64,000 nt of DNA from Pseudidiomarina aquimaris (GTDB taxonomy: Bacteria; Pseudomonadota; Gammaproteobacteria; Enterobacterales; Alteromonadaceae): assembly GCF_003987395.1 (NCBI RefSeq), contig NZ_PIPT01000002.1:247379-311378 (forward strand). The letters run 5' to 3'. The stretch's first letter is position 1. Each line of letters opens with the position of its first letter. The position numbers were made by a program, and so were the translations under genes. The notes below the pieces were generated by a model. That model ran no database searches, was not told where the DNA came from, and saw only the letters and a list, made by a program, of their open reading frames with translations. Of this stretch, positions 27,573 through 35,290 are shown piece by piece.

Positions 27573-28114
27573 CTTCAGTTAAAAAATCCCGCGCCACCCT
27601 GATAGGCGTGGTACTCGCCTTTGCGCTACCCGTCATTGGCGCTAAGTTTGTGCTCGATCAAAGCTGGTATCAAGGCGCGGCAACCAACAAGGGAACCATG
27701 CTGGTGCCACCTATTAAATTAGGTGAACAACTCAACGCGCGGTTACCCGAAGGCTGGCATGTAGCATTAATTGCCGATGACAATTGCGGCGCCCAATGCG
27801 AGCAAGGCCTGTATGCGATGAACCAGCTTGATGTAGCGCTCGGGAAAGAGAGTGACCGCGTTAAGCCGCTGGTATTCAGTCGTGCGCAGCTGGCTTTTGA
27901 TTTGGGCCAGACGCCAATGGTGCAGCCTTTTAATGATAAAGAGATTATCGACAACTTAAGTGCACTGCCGCCGTATCGACTCTTTATTATCGATCCGTTG
28001 GGCAACGTTATGTTGCACTACCCCACTTTTGCTGACGAAGAGCAAATGCGCGCTGAAGCGAAAAATCTGCTCTCTGATCTGCGAACTTTATTGAAGCTTT
28101 CTCGAGTAGGATAA
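27569..28114 (+). CDS. Membrane-anchored SCO/thioredoxin-like protein of the oxidase cluster
   Basis: A 181-residue protein with one N-terminal membrane helix (about 8-27) and a periplasmic domain. It contains a CxxxC pair (Cys73, Cys77; NCGAQC) and, near the C terminus, the strand pattern LFIIDPLGNVMLHYP, both reminiscent of SCO/thioredoxin-fold proteins. I see no His equivalent to the SCO copper ligand. A protein of this type is common between SURF1 and ctaA in Pseudomonas-like clusters, usually annotated as hypothetical. ATGA overlap with SURF1 and four bases to ctaA show co-translation. A role in copper or thiol handling for CuA is inference. Confidence 0.75.
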   Translation: MTSVKKSRATLIGVVLAFALPVIGAKFVLDQSWYQGAATNKGTMLVPPIKLGEQLNARLPEGWHVALIADDNCGAQCEQGLYAMNQLDVALGKESDRVKPLVFSRAQLAFDLGQTPMVQPFNDKEIIDNLSALPPYRLFIIDPLGNVMLHYPTFADEEQMRAEAKNLLSDLRTLLKLSRVG

Positions 28115-28118
28115 CCTC

Positions 28119-29102
28119 ATGCGTCTTCTGGTTAATATTAGTATTGCTTTAGCGCTTGTTGTGATTGTACTTGGCGCCTATACGCGCCTTACCGATGCAG
28201 GCCTAGGCTGTCCGGATTGGCCGGGTTGTTACGGTCATCTAACCGTCCCGACTGGCGAAGAAAAAGTGAGTGCCGCACAGCAGTTGTTTCCGGATACTCC
28301 GCTGGAACACCAGAAAGCATGGAACGAAATGATTCACCGTTACGCTGCTGGTTTACTTGGTTTGATGATATTAATCATCGCTATTACGGCAGTCGTGCGC
28401 CAACGAAAGCGTGCTGAAACGCCGGTTAAGCTGCCGTTGCTATTGCTAGCCTTAGTGACCTTCCAAGCAGCTCTTGGAATGTGGACGGTCACCTTAAACT
28501 TGCAACCCTTGATTGTTATGGGGCATTTGCTTGGTGGCTTCACTACCCTATCGTTGCTCTATCTCTTGCGCTTACGTTTGCAACGACTGCACCTACCTAT
28601 GGGCGATCCTAAGGCCCGCGCGATTAGTGGCTTGGCGCTTGTCTCCCTGCTGGTCGTCGTCGCCCAAATTGCTTTAGGTGGTTGGGTCGCCGCGAACTAT
28701 GCAGCGCTCGCCTGTACCGACTTGCCGATTTGCGAAGGTAATTGGTCCGCAAATCTTGATATCGCCGGTGCTTTCTCTGTGCCAGAGGCTGTTACCTATC
28801 AATATGGTGCGCATGATTATGCGGAACGCATGACCATGCACGTTACCCACCGAATTGGTGCGATTGTTACGCTGTTAGTCGTTGGTTTTATGCTGATTCG
28901 CGGCTACAAATCTGCGCAATCGTCGAAGATTCGTAGCAGCCTCAATTGGGTTACGATCGCCTTAATCCTACAAATCGCCTTAGGGATTAGTAACGTGGTA
29001 CTCATGCTACCCATCGGCGTTGCTGTCGCACACAATCTAATGGGTGCATTACTCCTACTAAGTTTGGTAGGCTTAAATTATAAAATCGCACGACACGCTT
29101 AA
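28119..29102 (+). CDS. ctaA: Heme A synthase (Cox15/CtaA)
   Basis: A 327-residue membrane protein with eight helices in two four-helix halves. Heme-ligand histidines lie in the helices, e.g. [11 protein letters not shown] and MHVTHRIGA; the first loop has [12 protein letters not shown]. It oxidises the C8 methyl of heme O to give heme A for the aa3 oxidase. It precedes cyoE, which makes its substrate. Confidence 0.95.
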   Translation: MRLLVNISIALALVVIVLGAYTRLTDAGLGCPDWPGCYGHLTVPTGEEKVSAAQQLFPDTPLEHQKAWNEMIHRYAAGLLGLMILIIAITAVVRQRKRAETPVKLPLLLLALVTFQAALGMWTVTLNLQPLIVMGHLLGGFTTLSLLYLLRLRLQRLHLPMGDPKARAISGLALVSLLVVVAQIALGGWVAANYAALACTDLPICEGNWSANLDIAGAFSVPEAVTYQYGAHDYAERMTMHVTHRIGAIVTLLVVGFMLIRGYKSAQSSKIRSSLNWVTIALILQIALGISNVVLMLPIGVAVAHNLMGALLLLSLVGLNYKIARHA

Positions 29103-29152
29103 TTAGCAGTCAAAATAATAATAATAGGTCAGTGCGTAAGGAAGTTAGTTGT

Positions 29153-30061
29153 ATGACCGAGATGACATATAAACGTCACGCCCAGTGGCGCGACTATTTA
29201 GAACTTACAAAGCCCCGGGTGGTATTGTTGCTATTGTTGACCGCACTCGTCGGTATCTGTTTAGCAAGTCCTACCTGGGTCGGCTGGGATATTGTTGTTC
29301 CTGCCATGGTAGGCATTGGCCTGATGTCGGGCTCCGCCGCTGCCGTGAACCACTTGGTCGATCGACATATCGACGCGCGTATGGCGCGTACACTGCGCCG
29401 GCCGCTTCCATCAGGGAATCTCTCACCACGCCACGTGTTAACTTTTGCGGCACTCATTGGCGCCTTAGGTTTCGTCGTTTTGGCGCTGTGGGTCAATATG
29501 CTCACTGCATGGCTTACCTTCGCTAGCTTGGTTGGTTACGCTATTGTCTACACCATGTACTTGAAGCGGGCGACGCCACAAAACATCGTGATTGGCGGCT
29601 TAGCAGGAGCAGCCCCCCCGCTACTTGGTTGGACCGCTGTAACTAACGAGATTCATCCACACGCAATCTTGCTAGTAATGATCGTTTTCACTTGGACGCC
29701 CCCGCACTTTTGGGCCTTAGCCGTGCATCGTGCGAAGGATTACGCCAAAGCAGAAATCCCAATGCTACCGGTAACCCACGGCATCGAATTTACCAAAACT
29801 TGCATACTGCTCTACACCATCTTGCTCGCGATCATCTGTCTGTTGCCTTATATTGTTGGCATGTCAGGTTTGATTTATTTGATCGGCTCTAGCGTTCTCA
29901 GCATTTGGTTTTTGGTCTATGCTTGGAAACTCAAATTTGCGCCAGAAAAGCACACAGCCTATCGCATGTTTACCTTCTCGATTTGGCAGCTAATGGCACT
30001 CTTTGTGCTATTGTTAGTAGACCACTATGTTGCAACACCAGCACTTCAGTTGGCTAGTTAG
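29153..30061 (+). CDS. cyoE: Protoheme IX farnesyltransferase (heme O synthase)
   Basis: A 302-residue UbiA-superfamily membrane enzyme that adds a farnesyl group to heme B, forming heme O. Motifs: [32 protein letters not shown] (NxxxDxxxD-type) and [12 protein letters not shown]. The start at 29153 is chosen because AAGGAAG lies upstream; a GTG at 29132 would place that site inside the coding sequence. It supplies ctaA directly upstream. Also called ctaB. Confidence 0.95.
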   Translation: MTEMTYKRHAQWRDYLELTKPRVVLLLLLTALVGICLASPTWVGWDIVVPAMVGIGLMSGSAAAVNHLVDRHIDARMARTLRRPLPSGNLSPRHVLTFAALIGALGFVVLALWVNMLTAWLTFASLVGYAIVYTMYLKRATPQNIVIGGLAGAAPPLLGWTAVTNEIHPHAILLVMIVFTWTPPHFWALAVHRAKDYAKAEIPMLPVTHGIEFTKTCILLYTILLAIICLLPYIVGMSGLIYLIGSSVLSIWFLVYAWKLKFAPEKHTAYRMFTFSIWQLMALFVLLLVDHYVATPALQLAS

Positions 30062-30084
30062 CAAAAGGATATGAGGTTTTCGGA

Positions 30085-30708
30085 ATGCAAAAATTATTAG
30101 TTTCGGTGGTTGCCATTATTGCGCTGGTTGCAGGCGTTGTGATTTTTAATAGCTTACCCAAACCACAACCACAGGCTTTGGTGTACAACCCACCTCGCGC
30201 ACTTGAGCCATTTATGCTTGAGGGCCATAACGGTTCACAGCTCACAAACGCTGACTTGACCGGGCAATGGACGCTGTTATTCACGGGGTACACCTCGTGT
30301 CCAGATATCTGCCCCACCACCATGGCAGATCTGCGCAAAATAATGCCGCAGTTGACCTCGTTTACCGAACGGGACGTGCGGGTGTGGATGATTAGTGTCG
30401 ATCCTAAGCGCGATACGTTGCAGAAACTTGCTGACTACAACACTTATTTTGGCAAAGAATTTATGGGCGTACGTGCGGAACACAAGAACTTGTACCCATT
30501 TGTTAACGGCTTAGGTTTGATGTATTCAATCCCAAGCGAAGGCGAAACAGATTATTTAGTCAATCATAGCTCCGCTATCGTCTTAGTGAATCCAGACGGC
30601 GAGCGCCATGCCATCTTCAAAGCGAGCCATGAGGCCGGCCAACTACCAACCGTCGACATGGAACAATTGGTGCAGGATTTCCAACTAATTACCCAACAGT
30701 ATAATTAA
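30085..30708 (+). CDS. SCO1/SenC family copper chaperone
   Basis: A 207-residue membrane-anchored thioredoxin-fold protein. The copper-binding CxxxC is CPDIC (Cys72, Cys76), and the ligand His is in LVNHSSAIV (about residue 155). SCO proteins metallate CuA of subunit II. It ends the rightward oxidase cluster, and its stop shares TTAA (30705-30708) with the convergent deacetylase stop. Confidence 0.93.
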   Translation: MQKLLVSVVAIIALVAGVVIFNSLPKPQPQALVYNPPRALEPFMLEGHNGSQLTNADLTGQWTLLFTGYTSCPDICPTTMADLRKIMPQLTSFTERDVRVWMISVDPKRDTLQKLADYNTYFGKEFMGVRAEHKNLYPFVNGLGLMYSIPSEGETDYLVNHSSAIVLVNPDGERHAIFKASHEAGQLPTVDMEQLVQDFQLITQQYN

Positions 30709-31772
30709 TCCGGCCAGCGCCCCTGTGCATTGGGGCGCACTAACGGCACCGAATACCAATAGAAACGTCCACTTTCACTCAGGCTTGGAACCGTGCAGTT
30801 GACGCGCGAACGCCCTACCGGAATGTCCTCTACAGTAAAGTAAGCTTCTTCGTCCTGCCATTCAGGCTGAAATTGCTGACCTTGATAGAAACAGTTCATT
30901 TGCGCCGCTCTAAAGTCCTCGATAATCGCCGCAAAACGGATCTCAACCGAATTCTGCTCATGACCTAGAACCATATTTTTCGGTTCTACGCTTCGAACGG
31001 GTAACGGTAAGCTGGCAATCTTGGTCGCAAGGGTCTTCAAGTCAGCGTATTGAGCGGAAGCCGGAAAGCGTGGCACTTGCGCTAACGGGCTGTGTGTACC
31101 CCACGGGCCGCTATGTTGACCAAACGCCACGAAGTCATGCTCAATCAATAACTCAGCCAGCGCTGGATTGTACTCGCCGTAAGGATAAGCGAAGAAACGC
31201 GGCTGCGCGCTGCCCATACCCTCCTCCAGCGCCTGCTGGGCCGCCAAAATATCGTGCTCTTGCCGTGCTAACCATTGCGCTTCAGATTCGCCGTCGCGGC
31301 GCCAGGTCATGTGTGCATGACTATTGGAATGATTGGCTATCTGCGCGCCATAGCTTTCCAATTCTCGTAACTGTTCCCACGTCATATAGAGCCGCGGTGT
31401 CTCGGCCATGAGCGCAGGATTTACAAAAATCGTGAATGGGTAGCGATAACGCTTAAACACTTCAAGACCATTGTCATAGACATTGCGCCAGCCATCGTCA
31501 AAGGTCAGCGCGACTAACTTGTCCGGCACTTCACCTGACGCTATAAGTTGTTGCGCTTCGCCTAATGAAACGACGTTATAGTCATGCTCTTTAAGATAAG
31601 CAAAATGCGCTTCAAGCTCTGCCGCTGTTACCGAAGTCACACGCGGTGTATCATCACCGATATGGTGATATTGCAGCACGACGACTCCATGTGCTGTTTG
31701 CGTCTCATTTGCTTGTAAAGGACCTACTGCTCCAATCATGACCAAAGCTAGCAGAACAACTACCAATCGCAT
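30705..31772 (-). CDS. Secreted polysaccharide deacetylase (NodB-like)
   Basis: A 355-residue protein with an export signal (residues 1-22), then a NodB homology domain: LTFDDGWRNVY (catalytic Asp/metal Asp, about 110), NHSNSHAHM (metal His pair, about 185) and FAYPYGEYN. It should remove acetyl groups from an N-acetyl polysaccharide in the envelope or outside, as PgaB-like enzymes do; the substrate is unknown. A C-terminal domain of about 90 residues is unassigned. The start at 31772 has CGGAGA upstream; longer in-frame starts up to 31895 would run deep into the MATE gene. Its 5' end still overlaps the divergent MATE gene by 35 bases. Confidence 0.85.
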   Translation of the reverse strand: MRLVVVLLALVMIGAVGPLQANETQTAHGVVVLQYHHIGDDTPRVTSVTAAELEAHFAYLKEHDYNVVSLGEAQQLIASGEVPDKLVALTFDDGWRNVYDNGLEVFKRYRYPFTIFVNPALMAETPRLYMTWEQLRELESYGAQIANHSNSHAHMTWRRDGESEAQWLARQEHDILAAQQALEEGMGSAQPRFFAYPYGEYNPALAELLIEHDFVAFGQHSGPWGTHSPLAQVPRFPASAQYADLKTLATKIASLPLPVRSVEPKNMVLGHEQNSVEIRFAAIIEDFRAAQMNCFYQGQQFQPEWQDEEAYFTVEDIPVGRSRVNCTVPSLSESGRFYWYSVPLVRPNAQGRWPD

Positions 31773-33105
31773 TGTCGATCTCCGAAAGTTTTGGGGTACT
31801 TGGCCGGCGCACAAGAAGATCGTTGCCATCGCCTTACCGATGATTATCTCCAACATTGCCGCGCCCCTATTGGGCCTCGTTGATACTGCCATCATAGGTC
31901 ATCTGCCCGACTCAATCTACCTGAGTGCAGTCGCACTCGGCGCGATGATCGTGAGCTTTATCTTTCTGCTGGCGGTATTTTTGCGTATGACCACCACCGG
32001 CGAAATCGCGCGGGCGTTTGGTCGCAAAGATGAAAGCCAACAACGCTTGATAGCGATCCATGCACTGACCTTCGCGTTGCTATTAGGTGGTGCTATTTTG
32101 CTCGCCAAACCATGGCTCATCGATTTCGCTTTCTGGCTGATTCAACCCAGTACTCAACTCGCAGGTTACGCTGCTGACTATATCGCCATTCGTCTATGGG
32201 CCGCGCCTGCAGCACTTATTAACCTCGTTGTCCTTGGCGTATTACTCGGGCGCCAGCAAAGCAAACAAGCCATGCTGCTCGTGATATTTACCAACGCAGT
32301 CAATGTCGTTGCCGACGTCATCTTAATCATTGGTTTAGGGCTTAACGTTGAAGGTGCGGCCTGGGCTTCTGTTGCCGCTGAAGTCAGCACCGCGATACTC
32401 GGCCTTTATATGCTGCGGGGTCTGCTACGACTGGAGTTGAGCTGGCAATTACAAGGCAACTATTTCGCGCGTTTTTTTGGCATGAACCGTGACGTTTTTA
32501 TCCGCTCGCTGGTCTTGCAGTTGTGCATGGCCACCATGACCGGTTATGCCGCCCGTTTTGGCGACCTTTATGTTGCCGTCAATGCCGTGCTGATGCAGTT
32601 TTTGATGTTAATTTCATTAGGCTTAGATGGCATAGCGTATGCAGTCGAAGCTCTGGCAGGTGCAGCTGTCGGTCGCCGCCGTAGGGCCGAGGTTAATTAT
32701 TGGCTGCGCCTCACGCTGCTATGGTCAGTGGTGTTTGCCGGCATTTATAGTCTGACCTTTGCCATGGCCGGTGAAGCCATTATTCGCTTGCTGACCGATC
32801 TTCCGGACGTGATTACCACCGCTTTACGGTATTTACCATGGGTGATTCTGCTGCCCCTGCTTGGGCATTGGAGCTACTATTTTGACGGGGTATACATTGG
32901 TCTTGGTTGGACTCACGCAATGCGTGACACGATGCTTATAAGTGCTTTACTGGTATTTTTACCAAGCTGGTGGCTCGGTCAAACATTACTGACAAAAGAA
33001 AATGCCAACCACGGTTTGTGGTTGGCATTGAGTGCTTTTCTTTTAGCCCGTGGGGTTACCCAGTGGCTATTTCTACTCGCTCGCCGGCGCCAAATCATCC
33101 AATAA
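31738..33105 (+). CDS. MATE family efflux transporter, DinF-like
   Basis: A 455-residue protein with twelve membrane helices. The opening block LPMIISNIAAPLLGLVDTAIIGHL and the following FLRMTTTGEIARAFG are characteristic of the DinF branch. MATE proteins export cationic drugs in exchange for Na+ or H+. No SOS box is visible upstream, although dinF follows lexA in E. coli. The ATG at 31738 is the only usable start before the first helix, with AAAGGA rather far upstream; it overlaps the divergent deacetylase 5' end by 35 bases. The 3' end overlaps the DUF4397 gene by 33 bases. Confidence 0.88.
   Translation: MTKASRTTTNRIVDLRKFWGTWPAHKKIVAIALPMIISNIAAPLLGLVDTAIIGHLPDSIYLSAVALGAMIVSFIFLLAVFLRMTTTGEIARAFGRKDESQQRLIAIHALTFALLLGGAILLAKPWLIDFAFWLIQPSTQLAGYAADYIAIRLWAAPAALINLVVLGVLLGRQQSKQAMLLVIFTNAVNVVADVILIIGLGLNVEGAAWASVAAEVSTAILGLYMLRGLLRLELSWQLQGNYFARFFGMNRDVFIRSLVLQLCMATMTGYAARFGDLYVAVNAVLMQFLMLISLGLDGIAYAVEALAGAAVGRRRRAEVNYWLRLTLLWSVVFAGIYSLTFAMAGEAIIRLLTDLPDVITTALRYLPWVILLPLLGHWSYYFDGVYIGLGWTHAMRDTMLISALLVFLPSWWLGQTLLTKENANHGLWLALSAFLLARGVTQWLFLLARRRQIIQ
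32991..33029 (-). terminator. Terminator hairpin for the DUF4397 gene, inside the MATE coding sequence
   Basis: AATGCCAACCAC (33001-33012) and GTGGTTGGCATT (33018-33029) form a perfect 12-base stem with a 5-base loop. Read leftward, the stem is followed by TTCTTTTG, a T-rich tail. It lies 44 bases past the DUF4397 stop, within codons of the opposing MATE gene. Confidence 0.72.
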
Positions 33106-34467
33106 GATGAGGCCTGGCGGCAAACCACCACCGGTCGCATCAACTGCTGCCGCAGTATAGATACCACCACCTTCAAGTGTTAGTGGTACTGGGCCAATCG
33201 CAGCTGTCTTGGTACCGGTTGCAGTGACAGTCACGACATAGTCACCCGGTAGCAATGATACATAGCCTGTTGACACTAGACCTTCAGCGTTAAATGGAAT
33301 GTCAGTGAAAGCTGGATCTGCAGTGCTGATGTCGTCGGTTGCGGTAACATAGATATCAACGTTACCCGCGCTTGGTGATGCGTGCACCAACTGAATTTGC
33401 GCGTCCGTCGCAATACGACGCTGCATTTCAGTGACTGCGGCTAAGGTCAACGAACCGTCAGCAACAGCACCTACCGCATAGACGCTTAGCTTGTCACTGG
33501 TTGCCAAGCTTAACGGCACGTCATCAAGTACGGTCGCACCGCCAGCAACATTTACATCAACAACATAGTCGTCGGCTGGTAGGTTAATAAAGCCAGTCGC
33601 TTCCGTGAAAGCTAAGTTAGTGATCGCTGGATCGCCATTATTTACCGCTACATCCACAGCTGGGGCATCGGCACTTGCGTGGACAACACGAATCTCAGCA
33701 CCCGCATTGACGTCAGGTAAAATGGCCGCGCCCTCACCGTCAGCAACTTGCAGCATAATCGGTGAGCTACCCGTCATGGTATTGGCGACTGCGGCAACAA
33801 CTAAGTCAGCACCATCAGGTAGTGTGATCGTACCGCTGTCATAGACAACTGTTGCTGGCTCGCCAGCTACAGTAATACGCACTTGGTAGTCCGCTGCTGG
33901 CACTTCAACTTGACCAGAATTATCTTTGTAAGCCAGCGTTGTAACCGCTGCTTCAGCGCTTAAATCAGCACCTGGTGCAGTTACATAAATATCCACCAAC
34001 GGAGCATCAGGAGCAGCGTGTACAACTTCAACCCGCGCATTACCTGCGGTGACGTCAGTATCTTCATTTGCAAAAATCAGCGGCTCGATCGAACCGTCGC
34101 CGACTTTACCTACCGCGAAAACTTCATAGCGTAAGTTTTCACCCAAGTTAACGTCAGCAGGTCCAATCACGGTTGCAGTTGATGCGTCGGCGAGAATACC
34201 GTCGACTTGGATGCTGTAAGAGCCTTCATCAAGCTCGAGTACGCCAGAAGATGCACCGTAAGGTACGCCTTCGAGTACTGCGTTACCATCCACTAAAACG
34301 TTTACGTCTGGAGCGTCCGCAACACTATGGTGTACACGAACAAAGGTTGATTGCGGGGGTGGTGTTGGAATATCAACGACCGGATCTGGGTCGTTACTAT
34401 CACTACCACAAGCTGCTAGCATAAGCACCGCGACAGCGGGTATACTAAGTTTTGTGATCCCATTCAT
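33073..34467 (-). CDS. DUF4397 lipoprotein with four tandem repeats
   Basis: A 464-residue protein with a lipoprotein signal (lipobox LAAC, Cys20), then an acidic, P-rich linker. Four immunoglobulin-like repeats of about 95-115 residues follow, opening with FVRVHHSVADAPDVNVLVDG, VEVVHAAPDAPLVDIYV, IRVVHASADAPAVDVAV and IQLVHASPSAGNVDIYV. These are DUF4397 repeats. It is strongly acidic and probably exposed at the cell surface. The function is unknown; adhesion or binding of a polymer is a guess. Its 3' end overlaps the MATE gene by 33 bases, and its terminator lies inside that gene. Confidence 0.85.
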   Translation of the reverse strand: MNGITKLSIPAVAVLMLAACGSDSNDPDPVVDIPTPPPQSTFVRVHHSVADAPDVNVLVDGNAVLEGVPYGASSGVLELDEGSYSIQVDGILADASTATVIGPADVNLGENLRYEVFAVGKVGDGSIEPLIFANEDTDVTAGNARVEVVHAAPDAPLVDIYVTAPGADLSAEAAVTTLAYKDNSGQVEVPAADYQVRITVAGEPATVVYDSGTITLPDGADLVVAAVANTMTGSSPIMLQVADGEGAAILPDVNAGAEIRVVHASADAPAVDVAVNNGDPAITNLAFTEATGFINLPADDYVVDVNVAGGATVLDDVPLSLATSDKLSVYAVGAVADGSLTLAAVTEMQRRIATDAQIQLVHASPSAGNVDIYVTATDDISTADPAFTDIPFNAEGLVSTGYVSLLPGDYVVTVTATGTKTAAIGPVPLTLEGGGIYTAAAVDATGGGLPPGLILLDDLAPASE

Positions 34468-34567
34468 AGTTTGTTCCTCGTTGTGTTATCGGCAAATTCC
34501 ACATACGCAGGGACAAATTGTTTGGGATCACTTTTTCACTTATACAACTTTTAAAATTTACACAGTC

Positions 34568-35146
34568 TTAATAATAAGAATGTTCGCCATGCTGGTGTTC
34601 AGTAACGTCTTTCACGCCTTTCAACTCTTCAGGAAAGCGCTGTAACAACTCTTTCTCAATGCCTTCTTTAAGCGTTACATCGACCATGCTACAGCCGTTA
34701 CAACCACCACCAAATTGCAAGATTGCGAAACCGTCGTCAGTGATCTGGTTAATCGCTACCCGTCCACCATGGTTGGCCAACTGCGGGTTAATTTCCGCTT
34801 GAATCACGTATTCAACGCGTTCAATCAACGGCGCGTCGTCATCAACCTTTTTCGCTTTCGCGTTAGGTGCTTTCAAGGTGAGCTGCGAGCCTAATTCTTG
34901 CTCTTCAAAATCAATAACAGCATCTTGCAAGAACGGCGCACTGCCTGAGTCCACCACCGCATCGAAACCGCTAAATGGCAAGGTTTCGTCGTCCGGTTCG
35001 ACCGAGTCAGGCGGGCAATACGAAACGCCACACTCTGCTGACGGCGTCCCCGGGTTCACCACAAACACACGGATATTAGTGTTATCCGGCTGTTCGGCAA
35101 GCAATTTGCGAAAATGCGCTTGCGCGCTTTCAGTAATACGAATCAT
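34568..35146 (-). CDS. nfuA: Fe/S biogenesis protein NfuA
   Basis: A 192-residue protein: a degenerate A-type N-terminal domain (about 1-95) and an Nfu domain with the cluster-binding pair Cys149-Cys152 ([10 protein letters not shown]), the same positions as in E. coli NfuA. It carries 4Fe-4S clusters to target enzymes under oxidative stress or iron shortage. Monocistronic by position. Confidence 0.96.
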   Translation of the reverse strand: MIRITESAQAHFRKLLAEQPDNTNIRVFVVNPGTPSAECGVSYCPPDSVEPDDETLPFSGFDAVVDSGSAPFLQDAVIDFEEQELGSQLTLKAPNAKAKKVDDDAPLIERVEYVIQAEINPQLANHGGRVAINQITDDGFAILQFGGGCNGCSMVDVTLKEGIEKELLQRFPEELKGVKDVTEHQHGEHSYY

Positions 35147-35290
35147 GGGGTTACCACCTCACTGCTATACTTGAGTGTTTTAGTAAGGTATATCTTATCG
35201 CAAAAATCGGTCATTGCATAGTAAGCAGCTTGGGGTAAGGCGTGTCTTTTGCTAGCTTAGAGCGGTGTTTCAATCATTTAGGAAAGAATT

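Noticed and set aside
31640..31740. SOS box before the DinF-like MATE gene
   Set aside because: No CTGT-N8-ACAG match was found upstream of 31738, so SOS control is not claimed despite the DinF likeness.
31738..31895. Longer deacetylase start (up to 31895) with 41 extra residues
   Set aside because: The extra residues are not signal-like and would run far into the MATE gene; the ATG at 31772 has a good ribosome binding site followed directly by a signal peptide.
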